64,000 nt of DNA from JBFMFH01 sp964481395 (GTDB lineage Bacteria > Acidobacteriota > Vicinamibacteria > Vicinamibacterales > JAKQTR01). Of this stretch, positions 47,658-57,318 are shown in pieces. Each line of letters opens with the position of its first letter. Position 1 is the first letter of the stretch. The notes under the pieces are model-generated. The model had not been told where the DNA came from. It saw only the letters and a program-made list of their open reading frames with translations, and did not search any database. A program made the position numbers and the translations under genes. Where the stretch lies: the NCBI GenBank assembly GCA_964481395.1, contig CAYZYG010000014.1, positions 1-64,000 on the forward strand, in the 5' to 3' direction.

Positions 47658-49067
47658 ATGTCCGTTCGCACCGTGCTCGTCCCTGTTCTGGCCCTCGTCG
47701 TCGTCGCCGGTGGCCTCGGTCTCTACGTCGCGGGGCAGGAACCGGGTCCCGTCGTCAAGATCCTCCAGCCTGACGCCGTCGGCCAGGCCGGCCTGGTCTT
47801 CGACGCCACCGTCGACGCCCTCGGTACGCGGCTGTCGCGCTTCGACGTTGTGCTGGAACAGGGATTCACGCGGCACACGCTGTTCTCGCTGGGCGCGCCG
47901 GGATCCGCGCGCTTCGAGCAGGAATCGGCGGAGCGGATGCGGATCCGCACCACCGTCCCGGCCTCGTCTCTCGCCGGGCTCAGCGATGGCCCGGCGACGG
48001 TGCACATCGACGCCGGGCGGCGGATCCTCTTCGGCCTCCGGGAAGCGTCCACGACGGTGATGCATCCGGTCGAAGTCCAGCTCACGCCGCCCGTCATCAA
48101 GGTCCTGTCGAGCCACCACTACATCCGGCTCGGTGGCGCCGAGGCGGTGGTCTACTGGGTCGCCCCCCCCGACGCGGTGTCGGGAGTCATGGTCGGCGAC
48201 CGCTTCTACCCCGGCTTCGCCGCCTCCGGTGTCTCGGGCGCACAGAGCACGGACCCGTCCCTCAAGATCGCGTTCTTCGCCCTCGCCTTCGACCAGGACG
48301 TGAACACGCCAATCCGACTGCACGCCAAGGATGACGCCGGGAATACGGCGACGGCGGAGTTCCCGTACCGGGCGTTCTCGTCCGCGTTCGCCACCTCACG
48401 CGTGCAACTGGACGACCGGTTCCTGTCCAGGGTGATCCCGGCGATTCTCGAGGCCTCGCCGGGGTTCACGGCCGACGGGGAGGAAACCCTCCTCGAGACC
48501 TTCCTGCTGATCAACCGTGAACTGCGGGAACGGAATGCGGAGACGATTGCGGCGTTCGCGAAGGACACGTCGCCGGACTGGCTGTCGCGCGGACCGTTCT
48601 CGCGGCTCAGCCGGTCCAGTTCGGAGGCCATGTTCGCCGATCACCGGACGTACTTCTACAACGGGGAAGAGGTCGATCGGCAGGTCCATCTCGGGATCGA
48701 CCTCGCGTCCACACGACAGGCTTCTGTCCGGTCCGCGCAGGCCGGCCGGGTTCTGCTGGCCGGATACCTCGGCATCTACGGCAACACGGTGATTCTGGAC
48801 CACGGCATGGGCGTGCAGTCCCTCTATTCGCACCTGTCGTCGATGGAGGTCGAAAAGGGCGACCGGGTCGATCGCGGCGAGGTCATCGGCCGCAGCGGCA
48901 CGACGGGGCTCGCCGGTGGCGATCACGTGCATTTCACCATGCTGGTGGGCGGTACGCCGGTGAATCCTCTCGAGTGGTTCGATCCCGGCTGGGTGCACGA
49001 TCGGGTCGAGCGCAAGCTGCAGGAGGCGGGCATCGTCACGGAGGCCGTCGGGGCCGCGAGGCGGTAA
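47658..49067 (+). CDS. M23-family (LytM) peptidase, membrane-anchored
   Basis: The protein is 469 aa; ATG 47658 follows GGGAG. It has an N-terminal membrane/signal helix (1-26) and a long beta-rich periplasmic region (27-330). The C-terminal LytM domain has zinc motifs HLGIDL (first His and Asp) and HVHF, with QSLYSHLSSM between. It probably cuts peptide cross-links of peptidoglycan, or activates another hydrolase. Divergent from tRNA-Glu, it precedes ctaB with a heptamer-bearing gap. Confidence 0.9.
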   Translation: MSVRTVLVPVLALVVVAGGLGLYVAGQEPGPVVKILQPDAVGQAGLVFDATVDALGTRLSRFDVVLEQGFTRHTLFSLGAPGSARFEQESAERMRIRTTVPASSLAGLSDGPATVHIDAGRRILFGLREASTTVMHPVEVQLTPPVIKVLSSHHYIRLGGAEAVVYWVAPPDAVSGVMVGDRFYPGFAASGVSGAQSTDPSLKIAFFALAFDQDVNTPIRLHAKDDAGNTATAEFPYRAFSSAFATSRVQLDDRFLSRVIPAILEASPGFTADGEETLLETFLLINRELRERNAETIAAFAKDTSPDWLSRGPFSRLSRSSSEAMFADHRTYFYNGEEVDRQVHLGIDLASTRQASVRSAQAGRVLLAGYLGIYGNTVILDHGMGVQSLYSHLSSMEVEKGDRVDRGEVIGRSGTTGLAGGDHVHFTMLVGGTPVNPLEWFDPGWVHDRVERKLQEAGIVTEAVGAARR

Positions 49068-49080
49068 CGGCTATCATGGT

Positions 49081-49109
49081 CGGGAATCGGGAGTCGGGAG
49101 TCGGAGGCC
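49081..49109. repeat. GGGAGTC/GGGAATC heptamers
   Basis: TCGGGAATCGGGAGTCGGGAGTCGG: three units between the M23 peptidase stop and ctaB. Confidence 0.85.
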
Positions 49110-49128
49110 TGGGGGCGGAGTAGGAGAC

Positions 49129-50037
49129 GTGTCCGAGCAGCAGACCGACACGACCGTCGCGCGGGATGCGGTCCCCGAGACGATGCCCTCGCGGGCGTCG
49201 GATTACGTCACGCTGGCGAAGCCCCGCCTGAACGTGCTCGTGGTCGTCACGACGCTGGCCGGGTACTACATGGGGCACCCGACCGGCAGCTGGTGGCTGC
49301 TACTGCACACGCTGGTCGGCACCGCGCTTGTCGCGAGCGGGGCGGCGGCGTTCAACCAACTGCTCGAGATCGACGTGGACGGACGCATGCGGCGCACGCG
49401 GCGGCGGCCGCTGCCGAGCCAGCGGCTGACACCGGCCCAGGCGCGCGGGTTCGCCGTGGTGCTGTCCGTCCTCGGGACCGTCCAGCTCGCCTGGGGCGTC
49501 AACCTGGTGGCGGCCGCGGTGGCGCTGGCAACGCTGCTCACCTACACGGTCTTCTACACACCGCTCAAGCGGCGTACCTCCCTGTCGACCGTGGTCGGCG
49601 GCGTGCCCGGTGCGTTGCCCCCGCTCATCGGCTGGGCGGCGGCACGGGGCACGTTGTCGATGGAGGCCTGGATTCTCTTCGCCATCGTCTTTCTGTGGCA
49701 GATGCCGCACTTCCTCGCCATCGCCTGGATGTACCGGGAGGACTACGGCAGGGCCGGGTTCCCGCTGCTGCCGGTCATCGAACCCGACGGGGCCTCGACC
49801 GGTCGGCAGGCCGTGCTCTACGCCGCCGCGCTCGTGCCCGTGAGCCTGGCCAGCACGGCCGTGGGTCTGACGGGTGTTCCCTACGCGATTGGTGCCGGTC
49901 TGCTGGGCGTCGCGTTCACGGCGCTCGCTGTCCGCTTTGCCTGGCTGCGCACGCCGCAGTCGGCGAAGCGGCTGTTCTTCGGCTCGCTCGCGTATCTGCC
50001 GCTGGTGTGGATCTTGATGGTGGTGGATCGGCAATAG
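49129..50037 (+). CDS. ctaB: Protoheme IX farnesyltransferase (haem O synthase)
   Basis: This 302-aa UbiA-superfamily prenyltransferase with about eight membrane helices farnesylates protohaem to haem O for the terminal oxidase. Motifs are the Asp-rich NQLLEIDVDGRMRRTRRRPLP and the second conserved loop EDYGRAGFPLLPV. The start is GTG 49129 with GGAG close by. The stop (TAG in GGCAATAGG) is next to an AGTAGAT heptamer tract. A DUF420 gene follows 157 bases downstream, as often seen near cytochrome-oxidase assembly genes; the oxidase subunits are not in the window. Confidence 0.93.
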   Translation: MSEQQTDTTVARDAVPETMPSRASDYVTLAKPRLNVLVVVTTLAGYYMGHPTGSWWLLLHTLVGTALVASGAAAFNQLLEIDVDGRMRRTRRRPLPSQRLTPAQARGFAVVLSVLGTVQLAWGVNLVAAAVALATLLTYTVFYTPLKRRTSLSTVVGGVPGALPPLIGWAAARGTLSMEAWILFAIVFLWQMPHFLAIAWMYREDYGRAGFPLLPVIEPDGASTGRQAVLYAAALVPVSLASTAVGLTGVPYAIGAGLLGVAFTALAVRFAWLRTPQSAKRLFFGSLAYLPLVWILMVVDRQ

Positions 50038-50075
50038 GAAAGTAGATAGTAGACAGTAGATAGTAGATAGTAGGG
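50033..50075. repeat. AGTAGAT/AGTAGAC heptamer tract
   Basis: Alternating AGTAGAT and AGTAGAC units start at the ctaB stop codon. A GTGCCGGC...GCCGGCAC palindrome follows at about 50080-50100. Confidence 0.9.
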
Positions 50076-50150
50076 TTGGTGTGCCGGCTGGCCGCCGGCA
50101 CCTCATCTTCTCGTGCAGACACAGTCGCGCGGTCAGCGCGTCGCCTTTTC

Positions 50151-50185
50151 CTACTCTCTACTGTCTACTATCTACGGTCTACTAT
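50151..50185. repeat. CTACTGT/CTACTAT heptamers
   Basis: This is the inverted counterpart of the 50033-50075 tract, ending ten bases before the DUF420 start codon. Confidence 0.85.
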
Positions 50186-50194
50186 GTGAAGCTC

Positions 50195-50611
50195 ATGTCC
50201 GTCTCCTCGCTTCCCACGCTCAACGCCTCCCTCAACGCGCTGGCGGCGTGTCTGCTCGTCGTCGGCTACGTTCTCATCCGCCGCGGAAATGCGCGCGCGC
50301 ACAAGGCCGCCATGCTCGCCGCGTTCGCGACATCGGCCCTGTTCCTGTTTTCGTACGTGATCTATCACGCGAACGCCGGCTCCCGGCCGTTTCCCGGAAC
50401 GGGGCCGATCCGTGTCTTCTACTTCGCGATTCTGATTTCGCACGTCGTCCTGGCTGCGGCGATTCTGCCCATGGCGCTCGTCACGCTGTGGCACGCCCTG
50501 GGGGAACGATTCGACCGTCACCGTCGTATCGCCAGGTACACGCTCCCGATCTGGCTCTACGTGTCGGTGACGGGGGTGGTGATCTACGGGATGCTGTATC
50601 TGCTGTACTGA
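50195..50611 (+). CDS. DUF420 membrane protein
   Basis: This 138-aa membrane protein with four helices matches DUF420 (YozB-like) by layout and by LNASLNALAACLLVVGYVLIRRG, AHKAAMLAAFATSALFLFSYVIYH, ILISHVVLAAAILPMAL and the final RHRRIARYTLPIWLYVSVTGVVIY. The His residues AHK, YH, SHV and RHR are conserved in this family and may contact haem or copper. It lies downstream of ctaB, and the family is often found with terminal-oxidase assembly genes. The immediate 5' leader is heptamer repeat and no clear ribosome site is seen. Confidence 0.88.
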   Translation: MSVSSLPTLNASLNALAACLLVVGYVLIRRGNARAHKAAMLAAFATSALFLFSYVIYHANAGSRPFPGTGPIRVFYFAILISHVVLAAAILPMALVTLWHALGERFDRHRRIARYTLPIWLYVSVTGVVIYGMLYLLY

Positions 50612-50612
50612 G

Positions 50613-50668
50613 CAGGGACCAGGGATCGGGGACCGGGGATCGGGTGTGGATGTTCCCAGTCCCCATTC
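50613..50668. repeat. Inverted copy of the 55-bp composite element
   Basis: Its reverse complement begins ATGGGGACTGGGAACATCCA and continues into CCCGATCCCCGGTCCCCGAT. Compare 18784-18838 and 63113-63169. Confidence 0.75.
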
Positions 50669-50754
50669 GATGTCGCGGCAGGGCGCGGTCAGCCTGCCGC
50701 GCCGAAGCCCGATAGGGCGGAGGCGGGCCGAACGCGCCGAGGGGCGAGGCTGCG

Positions 50755-51567
50755 ATGAGTGGACGTCGAGCGCGGCTGGTGATGGCGGCGGTGGCGTACT
50801 TGGGTGCCGCGCAGGCCGCGCCGCGCGCTCAACTCCCGGGAGCCGTGCTTGCGACCCAGATCGTCATCACGTCTCCCGAAACGGTCGTGGAACTGGACCA
50901 CCGCGAGCTTCCGGGCATTCCCACGCGGCTGGCGTGGGCGCCGGATCACCGGTACTTGTACCTGCGCGTCAGCCGGTTCGACCGGTGGGCCAACGAGACG
51001 GCGTCGCACGCGATCGTGGACGTGGAAGCGCGAACCGTGTCTCCCACGACCGGCGAACCGCCCTGGGCTTCGCGATACTGGTTCTGGAAGTCGGCGCCCG
51101 CCTCACCGGGCGATCCCACGTGGAAGTTGTCGTTCGACGCGCGCGAGGAACAGGTGCGCACAACCAACGTGCCGCGGGGCGGCGACATCGCCGGCTTCAT
51201 GAGCGACCCCGGCGCGGGATACGACGAACTGGCGCAGAAGGCCATCCTGGCCAACCAAAAGGTCCGATTCGAGCGGCTGACCCTGAACGGGCGCGTCATC
51301 GACGAGACCGTGAACACCTCACTCACGCCGGGCCGGCGCTTCGGGTGGTCGCCGCCCGCGCGAGGCCTCATCGCGGTCGCCGACCGCAACGGCCATCTTG
51401 TTCTGATCGATCGCGACGGCAAGACGCAGACGGCCGAGGGCACGAAGCAGGTGCTCCTCCCGGCATGGAGCGAGGACGGAACGCGCATCGCGTTCGTCGA
51501 GCGGGTCAGGAACGAGCGCTATGCGTTGCGGCTGGTGAGGGTGGGACAGGACGGGAATAGGAGATAG
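50755..51567 (+). CDS. Secreted beta-propeller-like (TolB/PD40) protein
   Basis: The protein is 270 aa, with a signal-like N-terminus (1-22). TolB-type repeats are suggested by LAWAPDHRYLYLRVSR, FGWSPPARGLIAVADRNG and LLPAWSEDGTRIAFVERV. It is too short for a full propeller; the missing blades may be lost or the domain may assemble with a partner. The final Asn-Arg-Arg and TAG stop are encoded inside an AGGAGAT heptamer tract, so the C-terminus may be truncated by the repeat. Confidence 0.7.
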   Translation: MSGRRARLVMAAVAYLGAAQAAPRAQLPGAVLATQIVITSPETVVELDHRELPGIPTRLAWAPDHRYLYLRVSRFDRWANETASHAIVDVEARTVSPTTGEPPWASRYWFWKSAPASPGDPTWKLSFDAREEQVRTTNVPRGGDIAGFMSDPGAGYDELAQKAILANQKVRFERLTLNGRVIDETVNTSLTPGRRFGWSPPARGLIAVADRNGHLVLIDRDGKTQTAEGTKQVLLPAWSEDGTRIAFVERVRNERYALRLVRVGQDGNRR

Positions 51568-51592
51568 GAGATAGGAGATAGTAGACAGTAGC
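51556..51592. repeat. AGGAGAT heptamer tract supplying a stop codon
   Basis: Three AGGAGAT units are followed by AGTAGAC. The TAG ending the upstream gene is within the first unit. Confidence 0.9.
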
Positions 51593-51675
51593 GGGAAGAC
51601 CCGGCCTGATCGGCCGACCAGCTTTCCCTCCATCGCCCGCGCGGCTTGCCGGGCGGTCTCCCAACCGCCTCTGAA

Positions 51676-51719
51676 ACGAAAACCGCCCCGGCCGCGCCAC
51701 GCTGGCGCGACCGGGGCGG
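51676..51719 (-). terminator. Strong rho-independent terminator of the large TonB receptor gene
   Basis: On the minus strand a 17-bp stem (CCGCCCCGGTCGCGCCA with its near-perfect partner) around a 3-base loop is followed by TTTTCGTTT. It lies 44 bases past the receptor stop. Confidence 0.85.
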
Positions 51720-51728
51720 CTGACTGAA

Positions 51729-51760
51729 CCGGTCCCCGATCCCCGGTCCCCGGTCCCTGG
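51729..51760. repeat. CCCCGGT/CCCCGAT heptamers
   Basis: GGTCCCC-GATCCCC-GGTCCCC-GGTCCCT abuts the stop of the TonB receptor gene. Confidence 0.85.
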
Positions 51761-51762
51761 TC

Positions 51763-54636
51763 TTAGAACCCTACCCGCAGCCCGATCCGGGCGATCCGCG
51801 GGTTCATGATCTCCAGCACCTGGTCGAAACCGGTCACGCCCGTCAACCGGTAGTTGTACTGCCGGCCGAGAACGGTGCCCGAGTTGAACAGGTTGAAGAT
51901 GTCGAAGTCGATGTTCATGTTCACGCGATTGAACTTGAACATCTTGCCAATGCGGAAGTCCACGGTGTTGATCGTCGGGAGGCGGTTCTTGTCGATGTCC
52001 TGCCAGAGACCGACGGTCTTGTTGCTGCCGAAGTAGTCACCGGTGGCCACGCGATCCCGGTACCACGCCTGGCCGAAGCCCTGGCGCATGACGTAGTTGA
52101 CCCCGAGGTCGATCCCCCAGGGTGCCTGGTACAGGCCAGTCAGGATGAGCTGGTACTTGGGAAGCAACTGGTAGATGCCGCTCTTGCCGGATCCGCCAGA
52201 CGCCACGACCACGAGGCTGCCGTCCTGGTAGTTCGCCGTCGTGCCAGGTGTCGGATCCTGGATCGCGTTGACGTCGTCGTCCCAGTACTGTGTGTGTTCG
52301 TTCGTCGAGAACCCGAAGCGCGCCATCCACTTGTTCGACAGCCGCTTCGTCGCGCTCAGCTCCAACCCCCAGAACTGCTGGTGGTAGCCTTCCCGGGCCG
52401 TGTACTCCGAGCCGCCGGCCAGCGCCTCGGGCGAGAGCCGCGCGGTGTCCACCCGGTAGTACGGCACTGCGAAGTTCGATCCGTCGGGCAGCGGCCCACC
52501 GGTGAACGTCCCGGCCTGCACGTAGTCATCTGCCCGCACGCCTATGCGTGGCGACCAGTTGAAGTCCACGAACTTGCGCCACGTGAACGACGCGCTCACG
52601 CCGAAGTCCTTGAACAGCTCGTGGTCCACGCCGGCAATGACCTCGTGGGTCTTGGGCACTCCGTAGTCGCCGGTCTTGTTGATGCTCTTCGACACGTTCC
52701 CGGGGTCGTTGATGTCGAACCCCGTCCAGTAGTCGAGACCGGAGGTGATCTCGTTCGGCTGGGCGATCCGGTCGCCGTTCAGATCGCGTCCGTAGAAGCC
52801 GATGTAGCGGTACTGCACGACGCCCAGGAGCCCCGATGCGCCGTTCCCGAGTTGGGACGAGAACATCGAGTAGCTGCCGCGCAACTGCGTCCGACGCGAT
52901 TCGTTGAGAGCATAGGTGATGCCCACGCGGGGCGAGAACGAATTCCACACGATGGCCTTCGGCAGCTCGGGGCCCGTGATGGCCGGCAGCCACTGCTCGA
53001 AGCCCGGCACCGCCGGCTCGCTCGACTCAAGCACTCCGTCGTTCTGCCAGTCGAAGCGCACGCCAGCGGTGATCGTCGCACGGTCGAGGGAAATCGTGTC
53101 ACCGACCCACGCCGACGTGTAGAACGCCCGGTTCGACGACATCCAGGGGCTGGCTACTCCGACGTAGAAGTCGGGATAGCCGATGTGATAGGTCACGATG
53201 CTGTTGCCCTGCGAGCTGGACAGTGCGGACGTCGACGTCACGGTCACGCGGCGCCACGAGAGGCCGAACTTGATCTCGTGCTTTCCGCGGAAGTAGCTGC
53301 CCTCGGCCATGATGGTCTGCTGCGGCCGGTCGCTGAGGTAGTTCCAGAACGAACCGTGCCACACGCCGCTGTCGTCCATGTAGACGTCTTTGTCCATTCC
53401 GCCCTGGGGCTCGAACCCGAAGCCCGTCGGGAAGTGCGAACCGCGCGCCGTCAGGAACAGGTTGTTCCCGAGGACGAAGTTCACCTCGCCCTTGTAGAAG
53501 TCCGATGGGCCCGACTGGTTGTAGGTCGTCTCAGGCGGCCGCGTCGCGCTCGCGTTGCGCCCGTACTTCAGCTTGTCGCCGAAGAAGTACGTGAAGCTCG
53601 CGCGGATGTTCTGCGACGCCTGTCCCTGGATCTTCAGCGACCGGTTCTTCAGGATCGTGTTGTCCGGGGTCTGCCGAATGGTCAGGATGCGCACGTCGGT
53701 CTTGCCCATCGCGCCCCAGACCCACAGCCGGTCCTTCATGATCGGGCCGCCGATCTCGAACCCGTAGTCGGCGTACTGCGCCGTCCGGTTGCCCTTGCCG
53801 TTCGGGCTCCCCAGGTTCGTCGCCAGCTCCTCGGACATGTTGTTCGACTGCATGTCCTCGTTTTCGAAGTAGCCGCGAGCCGACCCACGCCACTGGTTCG
53901 TTCCCGACTTCAGAACGAAGTTCAGGCCGACGCCGCCCGTCGCCATCGACATGTCAGCGCCGCCGGTCGTCACGGCCATCTCCTGGAACATGTCGAAGTC
54001 GTAGTACGTCGGTGTCGCACCCGTGGCCGCCATGTCCGTGATCGGAACGCCGTCCATGTTCCAGGTCGCGTCGGCGCCCGAGGCGCCCTTGGCCTGGTAC
54101 CCGGACTGCTGCCCGGACTCGGACCCGCCCACGTTCACGCGGTCCATGATGATGCCCGGCACGGTCTGCATCACGACCCACGGGTCGCGCGCCGACGGGA
54201 TGTTCTGCAGCTCTTCCAGCGTCACGTTGGTGCCCGTGCCGGTCTTCTTCGCGTCAATGACCGGAGTCTCAGCGGTGACTTCCACCTGCTCCTGTACGCC
54301 GCCGACACGCAGCAAGGCCTTCAGCGCGATGTTGCCGCCCGCCACGACGGGCACGCTGCTGTTCAGGTAATCACTGAACCCCTGCAGCACGGCCTTCACC
54401 GTATACGTGCCCGGTGGGAGGTTCAGGAACCGCGCGACGCCGTCGGCATCGCTGACCTGCGTCCTCGTCTGGGGACCGCCGAGGTCGACCGTCGCGCCGG
54501 GGAGCACCGCTCCCGTCGAGTCGACGACCGTGACTTCGATTCGGCCCGTGAACTGCTGGGCCGCCGCTGGTGCCGCCATGGCCAGTGCCAACAGCACCGC
54601 CACGACCGGCCAAATCCGGCTTGATAGACCCTTCAT
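51763..54636 (-). CDS. Large TonB-dependent receptor with CarboxypepD_reg domain (Oar-like)
   Basis: This 957-aa outer-membrane protein starts at ATG 54636 after AGGAGGA. A signal peptide (1-27, AAAQQ) precedes a carboxypeptidase-regulatory beta sandwich (FTGRIEVTVVDSTGAVLPGATV), then a plug domain (EVTAETPVIDAKKTGTGTNVTLEELQNIPSARDPW...) and a ~700-residue barrel ending RIGLRVGF. This is the Oar/acidobacterial receptor class, expanded in polymer-degrading bacteria; the substrate is unknown. A strong terminator follows. It lies downstream of, and on the same strand as, the serine hydrolase-NamZ fusion. Confidence 0.9.
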   Translation of the reverse strand: MKGLSSRIWPVVAVLLALAMAAPAAAQQFTGRIEVTVVDSTGAVLPGATVDLGGPQTRTQVSDADGVARFLNLPPGTYTVKAVLQGFSDYLNSSVPVVAGGNIALKALLRVGGVQEQVEVTAETPVIDAKKTGTGTNVTLEELQNIPSARDPWVVMQTVPGIIMDRVNVGGSESGQQSGYQAKGASGADATWNMDGVPITDMAATGATPTYYDFDMFQEMAVTTGGADMSMATGGVGLNFVLKSGTNQWRGSARGYFENEDMQSNNMSEELATNLGSPNGKGNRTAQYADYGFEIGGPIMKDRLWVWGAMGKTDVRILTIRQTPDNTILKNRSLKIQGQASQNIRASFTYFFGDKLKYGRNASATRPPETTYNQSGPSDFYKGEVNFVLGNNLFLTARGSHFPTGFGFEPQGGMDKDVYMDDSGVWHGSFWNYLSDRPQQTIMAEGSYFRGKHEIKFGLSWRRVTVTSTSALSSSQGNSIVTYHIGYPDFYVGVASPWMSSNRAFYTSAWVGDTISLDRATITAGVRFDWQNDGVLESSEPAVPGFEQWLPAITGPELPKAIVWNSFSPRVGITYALNESRRTQLRGSYSMFSSQLGNGASGLLGVVQYRYIGFYGRDLNGDRIAQPNEITSGLDYWTGFDINDPGNVSKSINKTGDYGVPKTHEVIAGVDHELFKDFGVSASFTWRKFVDFNWSPRIGVRADDYVQAGTFTGGPLPDGSNFAVPYYRVDTARLSPEALAGGSEYTAREGYHQQFWGLELSATKRLSNKWMARFGFSTNEHTQYWDDDVNAIQDPTPGTTANYQDGSLVVVASGGSGKSGIYQLLPKYQLILTGLYQAPWGIDLGVNYVMRQGFGQAWYRDRVATGDYFGSNKTVGLWQDIDKNRLPTINTVDFRIGKMFKFNRVNMNIDFDIFNLFNSGTVLGRQYNYRLTGVTGFDQVLEIMNPRIARIGLRVGF

Positions 54637-54897
54637 TCGCTTTCCTCCTCCTTGCTGGGGTGAACGCGGGGCAAAGAAATCCCACCGTCCGACACACCAC
54701 AGGCAGTACTCGACCCAGACCTGCCCGCGGAGTTTGGCCAAGTATGCAGCAAGAATCGTGCGGAGGGAAGTCGAACCTGCTAACTCACTGATAATAAGAG
54801 ACTATCTGCTTCTGGCGGAGCCCCAGCCATCCACGGAATTGGATTCAGGCCCTCGCTAAATCCAACAATTTGCCATCACGGGTCGTGCCGAGAACTG

Positions 54898-57318
54898 CTA
54901 TCGGTACAGCAGATGGGCCGCGCGAAGAAGCCGCCACCGCGCCTCGGCCCGCCCCCACGAGGCGGCGATCTCGGCGGCCGTCTGACCTGACCGGATGCGC
55001 CTCACGGTGTCTGCCCCGAACAGCCGGCCCACCTGATCCACATTGAACGAGTGCGGGTACAGCCGGAACAGCGCGACCGCCAGTTCGATGCCGAGTCTGA
55101 CAGGACGCAGCCGCGCGCGGTCGGTGACGACGATGAACACGCCCCCGCAGGATTCCTTCGCGTAACGGGATGCGGTGGGCGTGAAGCGGAGGGGATAGAA
55201 GCGCACGCCGGGGATAGCGCGGCCGTTCAGTTCGGCGGCGAGTGCCACGCCGTCGATCCACGGCGCGCCAATCTGCTCGAACGGAGTGTCGGTCCCTCGC
55301 CCCACCGAAATGTTCGACGCTTCGATCGCGCCGACGCCCGTGTATAGGCTCGCCGCGACGAGGTTCCTCATGTTGGGTGAGGGATTGATCCACGGCAGCC
55401 CAGCCTCATCGAACCACGCGTCGCGCGTCCAGTGCTCCAGTTTGACGACGGTCAGATCGGCGCCGATCTTTCGCTCGGCGTTGAACACCGACGCCAGCTC
55501 GCCCATCGTGAGACCGTGGCGGATCGGCATCGGCATGTACGCGGTGAAGCTCAGCTCCGTCTCGTCGATCGTGGGGCCCTCGACGGCCGCGCCCCCAATC
55601 GGGTTGACGCGGTCCAGCACCACCACGCGGATCTTCCGCTTCGCCGCCTCCTCCATGACATAGGCCATCGTCGTCATGTAGGTGTAGAAACGCGCACCGA
55701 TGTCCTGCAGGTCGATCACGAGGGTGTCGAGACCCTGGAACATCTCATCGGTCGGCCGCATCGTCGCGCCGTAGAGCGAGTGGATGGGCAGACCGGTCTT
55801 CGCGTCTACCTCCGCCGGCACGTTGTCGTCGAGGACGCCGCGGATGCCGTGTTCGGGGCTGAACAGCGACACAAGCGTTACGCCCTTGGCCGCGGCGATG
55901 AGGTCGATGGTGCTCTCACCGCCGCGTGCGATCCCGGTGTGATTCGTGACGAGCCCCACCCGCCGGCCCTGGAGCAGCGCGAAGTTGCTGGCGCGCAGGA
56001 CGTCGATGCCGCTCAGCGTCCTCCCGGCTGGCTCGTCTCCGCGCACCGGGGTTGAACCGACGGCCCCGAAGTCGGAGCCGGTCCAGGTCCGTTGCCGCAG
56101 GACGCCAGCCGCCGGCACGTTCTCCAGGGCCGCCGCCACGATCGTCGCGACGCGCGCCCGCAGGGGCGTCACGTCACCCGTCCCATCCGGGTGGACCCGG
56201 TTCGACAGAAAGACGACAAAGGTCTCGGTGAGGGGATCGATCCAGACGGACGTGCCCGTGAACCCGGTGTGCCCGAACGATCCTATCGGCAGCAGCTCGC
56301 CCCGGTTCGACGAGTACGACGTGTCGATGTCCCATCCGAGGCCGCGCACGTGCGGCGACGATGCGGGCGAGGCGGGAGCGGTCATCTTCGTCACCGACAG
56401 CGCCGAGAGCACGCGCGCGCCGTCCAGGACGCCGCCGTTCAGGATCATGCGGCAGTAGCGGGCGAGGTCGGCCGCTGTACTGAACAGGCCAGCGTGTCCC
56501 GCGACGCCAGCCATCCGCCTGGCCGTCGGGTCGTGCACGATACCACGGAGCATGATCTGATCGGGCCCTTCGCACGGCCATCCGTACCGCGTGCAGCGCT
56601 GCGTCGGCGCGATGCGCGGCTGCATCGACTCGGGCGGGTTGAACATCGTGTCCGCCATGCCCAGCGGCATGAAGACCCGCTCGCGGGCGAACCGGTCGAA
56701 GGGCATGCCGGACACGCGCGCGACGATCTCGCCCAGCAGGAAGAAGTTGATATCGCTGTAGACGAAACGCTCGCCCGGCGCGCTCGTCGGCACCTCTTCG
56801 GCAGCCAGTGCGATCGCCTTCTCGTACCCCACCCACGGATCCCCGAGATCGACGTCCGGCCGCAACCCCGAGACGTGCGTCAGGAGATGCCGAACCGTGA
56901 TGTCGCCCTTCCCGTAGCGGCCGAAGTCGGGGATGAACGCGGCGACGCGGTCGTTGAGGCGGATCTTCCCCTCCTGCACCAGCACCATCACGCTGGTCGT
57001 TGTGGCGACGACTTTCGTCACCGAAGCCATATCGAACACCGTGTCGAGCGTCATGGCCTCTGGCTGCGGCACGAGCGCCCGCTGGCCGTACGCCTTCTGA
57101 TAGACGATGCGCTGGCCGCGGCCGACGAGGAGGACCGCACCCGGGAGCTGCTTGTCCGCGATGGCCCGCTCGATGACCCGATCGGCCTCGGAGAGACGCT
57201 CGATGTTGATTCCGGTTGGAGGAGCGGGTGCCGCCTTCGATGTCTGCGCGGCGACGTGGACGCTGCCGGCTCCCAGCCCCAGCAGCAGTGCGGCAAGCGG
57301 GATACGGATGTTTCGCAC
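54898..57318 (-). CDS. Serine hydrolase fused to NamZ-type (DUF1343) exo-muramidase
   Basis: The protein is 806 aa. The start is GTG 57318, supported by GGGAGGG six bases upstream, and gives a clean signal peptide (1-24). The N-terminal half is a class-C beta-lactamase-like hydrolase with Ser99-V-T-Lys102, Tyr187-S-Asp189 and His350-T-G. The C-terminal half (435-806) is DUF1343/NamZ: RRVGLVTNHTGIARGG, SLFSPEHGIRG with the likely catalytic Glu, DLQDIGARFYTYMTTM and PNPSPNMRN-like NPSPNMRNL. NamZ releases terminal N-acetylmuramic acid. The fusion suggests a two-step muropeptide-processing enzyme. Confidence 0.9.
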   Translation of the reverse strand: MRNIRIPLAALLLGLGAGSVHVAAQTSKAAPAPPTGINIERLSEADRVIERAIADKQLPGAVLLVGRGQRIVYQKAYGQRALVPQPEAMTLDTVFDMASVTKVVATTTSVMVLVQEGKIRLNDRVAAFIPDFGRYGKGDITVRHLLTHVSGLRPDVDLGDPWVGYEKAIALAAEEVPTSAPGERFVYSDINFFLLGEIVARVSGMPFDRFARERVFMPLGMADTMFNPPESMQPRIAPTQRCTRYGWPCEGPDQIMLRGIVHDPTARRMAGVAGHAGLFSTAADLARYCRMILNGGVLDGARVLSALSVTKMTAPASPASSPHVRGLGWDIDTSYSSNRGELLPIGSFGHTGFTGTSVWIDPLTETFVVFLSNRVHPDGTGDVTPLRARVATIVAAALENVPAAGVLRQRTWTGSDFGAVGSTPVRGDEPAGRTLSGIDVLRASNFALLQGRRVGLVTNHTGIARGGESTIDLIAAAKGVTLVSLFSPEHGIRGVLDDNVPAEVDAKTGLPIHSLYGATMRPTDEMFQGLDTLVIDLQDIGARFYTYMTTMAYVMEEAAKRKIRVVVLDRVNPIGGAAVEGPTIDETELSFTAYMPMPIRHGLTMGELASVFNAERKIGADLTVVKLEHWTRDAWFDEAGLPWINPSPNMRNLVAASLYTGVGAIEASNISVGRGTDTPFEQIGAPWIDGVALAAELNGRAIPGVRFYPLRFTPTASRYAKESCGGVFIVVTDRARLRPVRLGIELAVALFRLYPHSFNVDQVGRLFGADTVRRIRSGQTAAEIAASWGRAEARWRLLRAAHLLYR

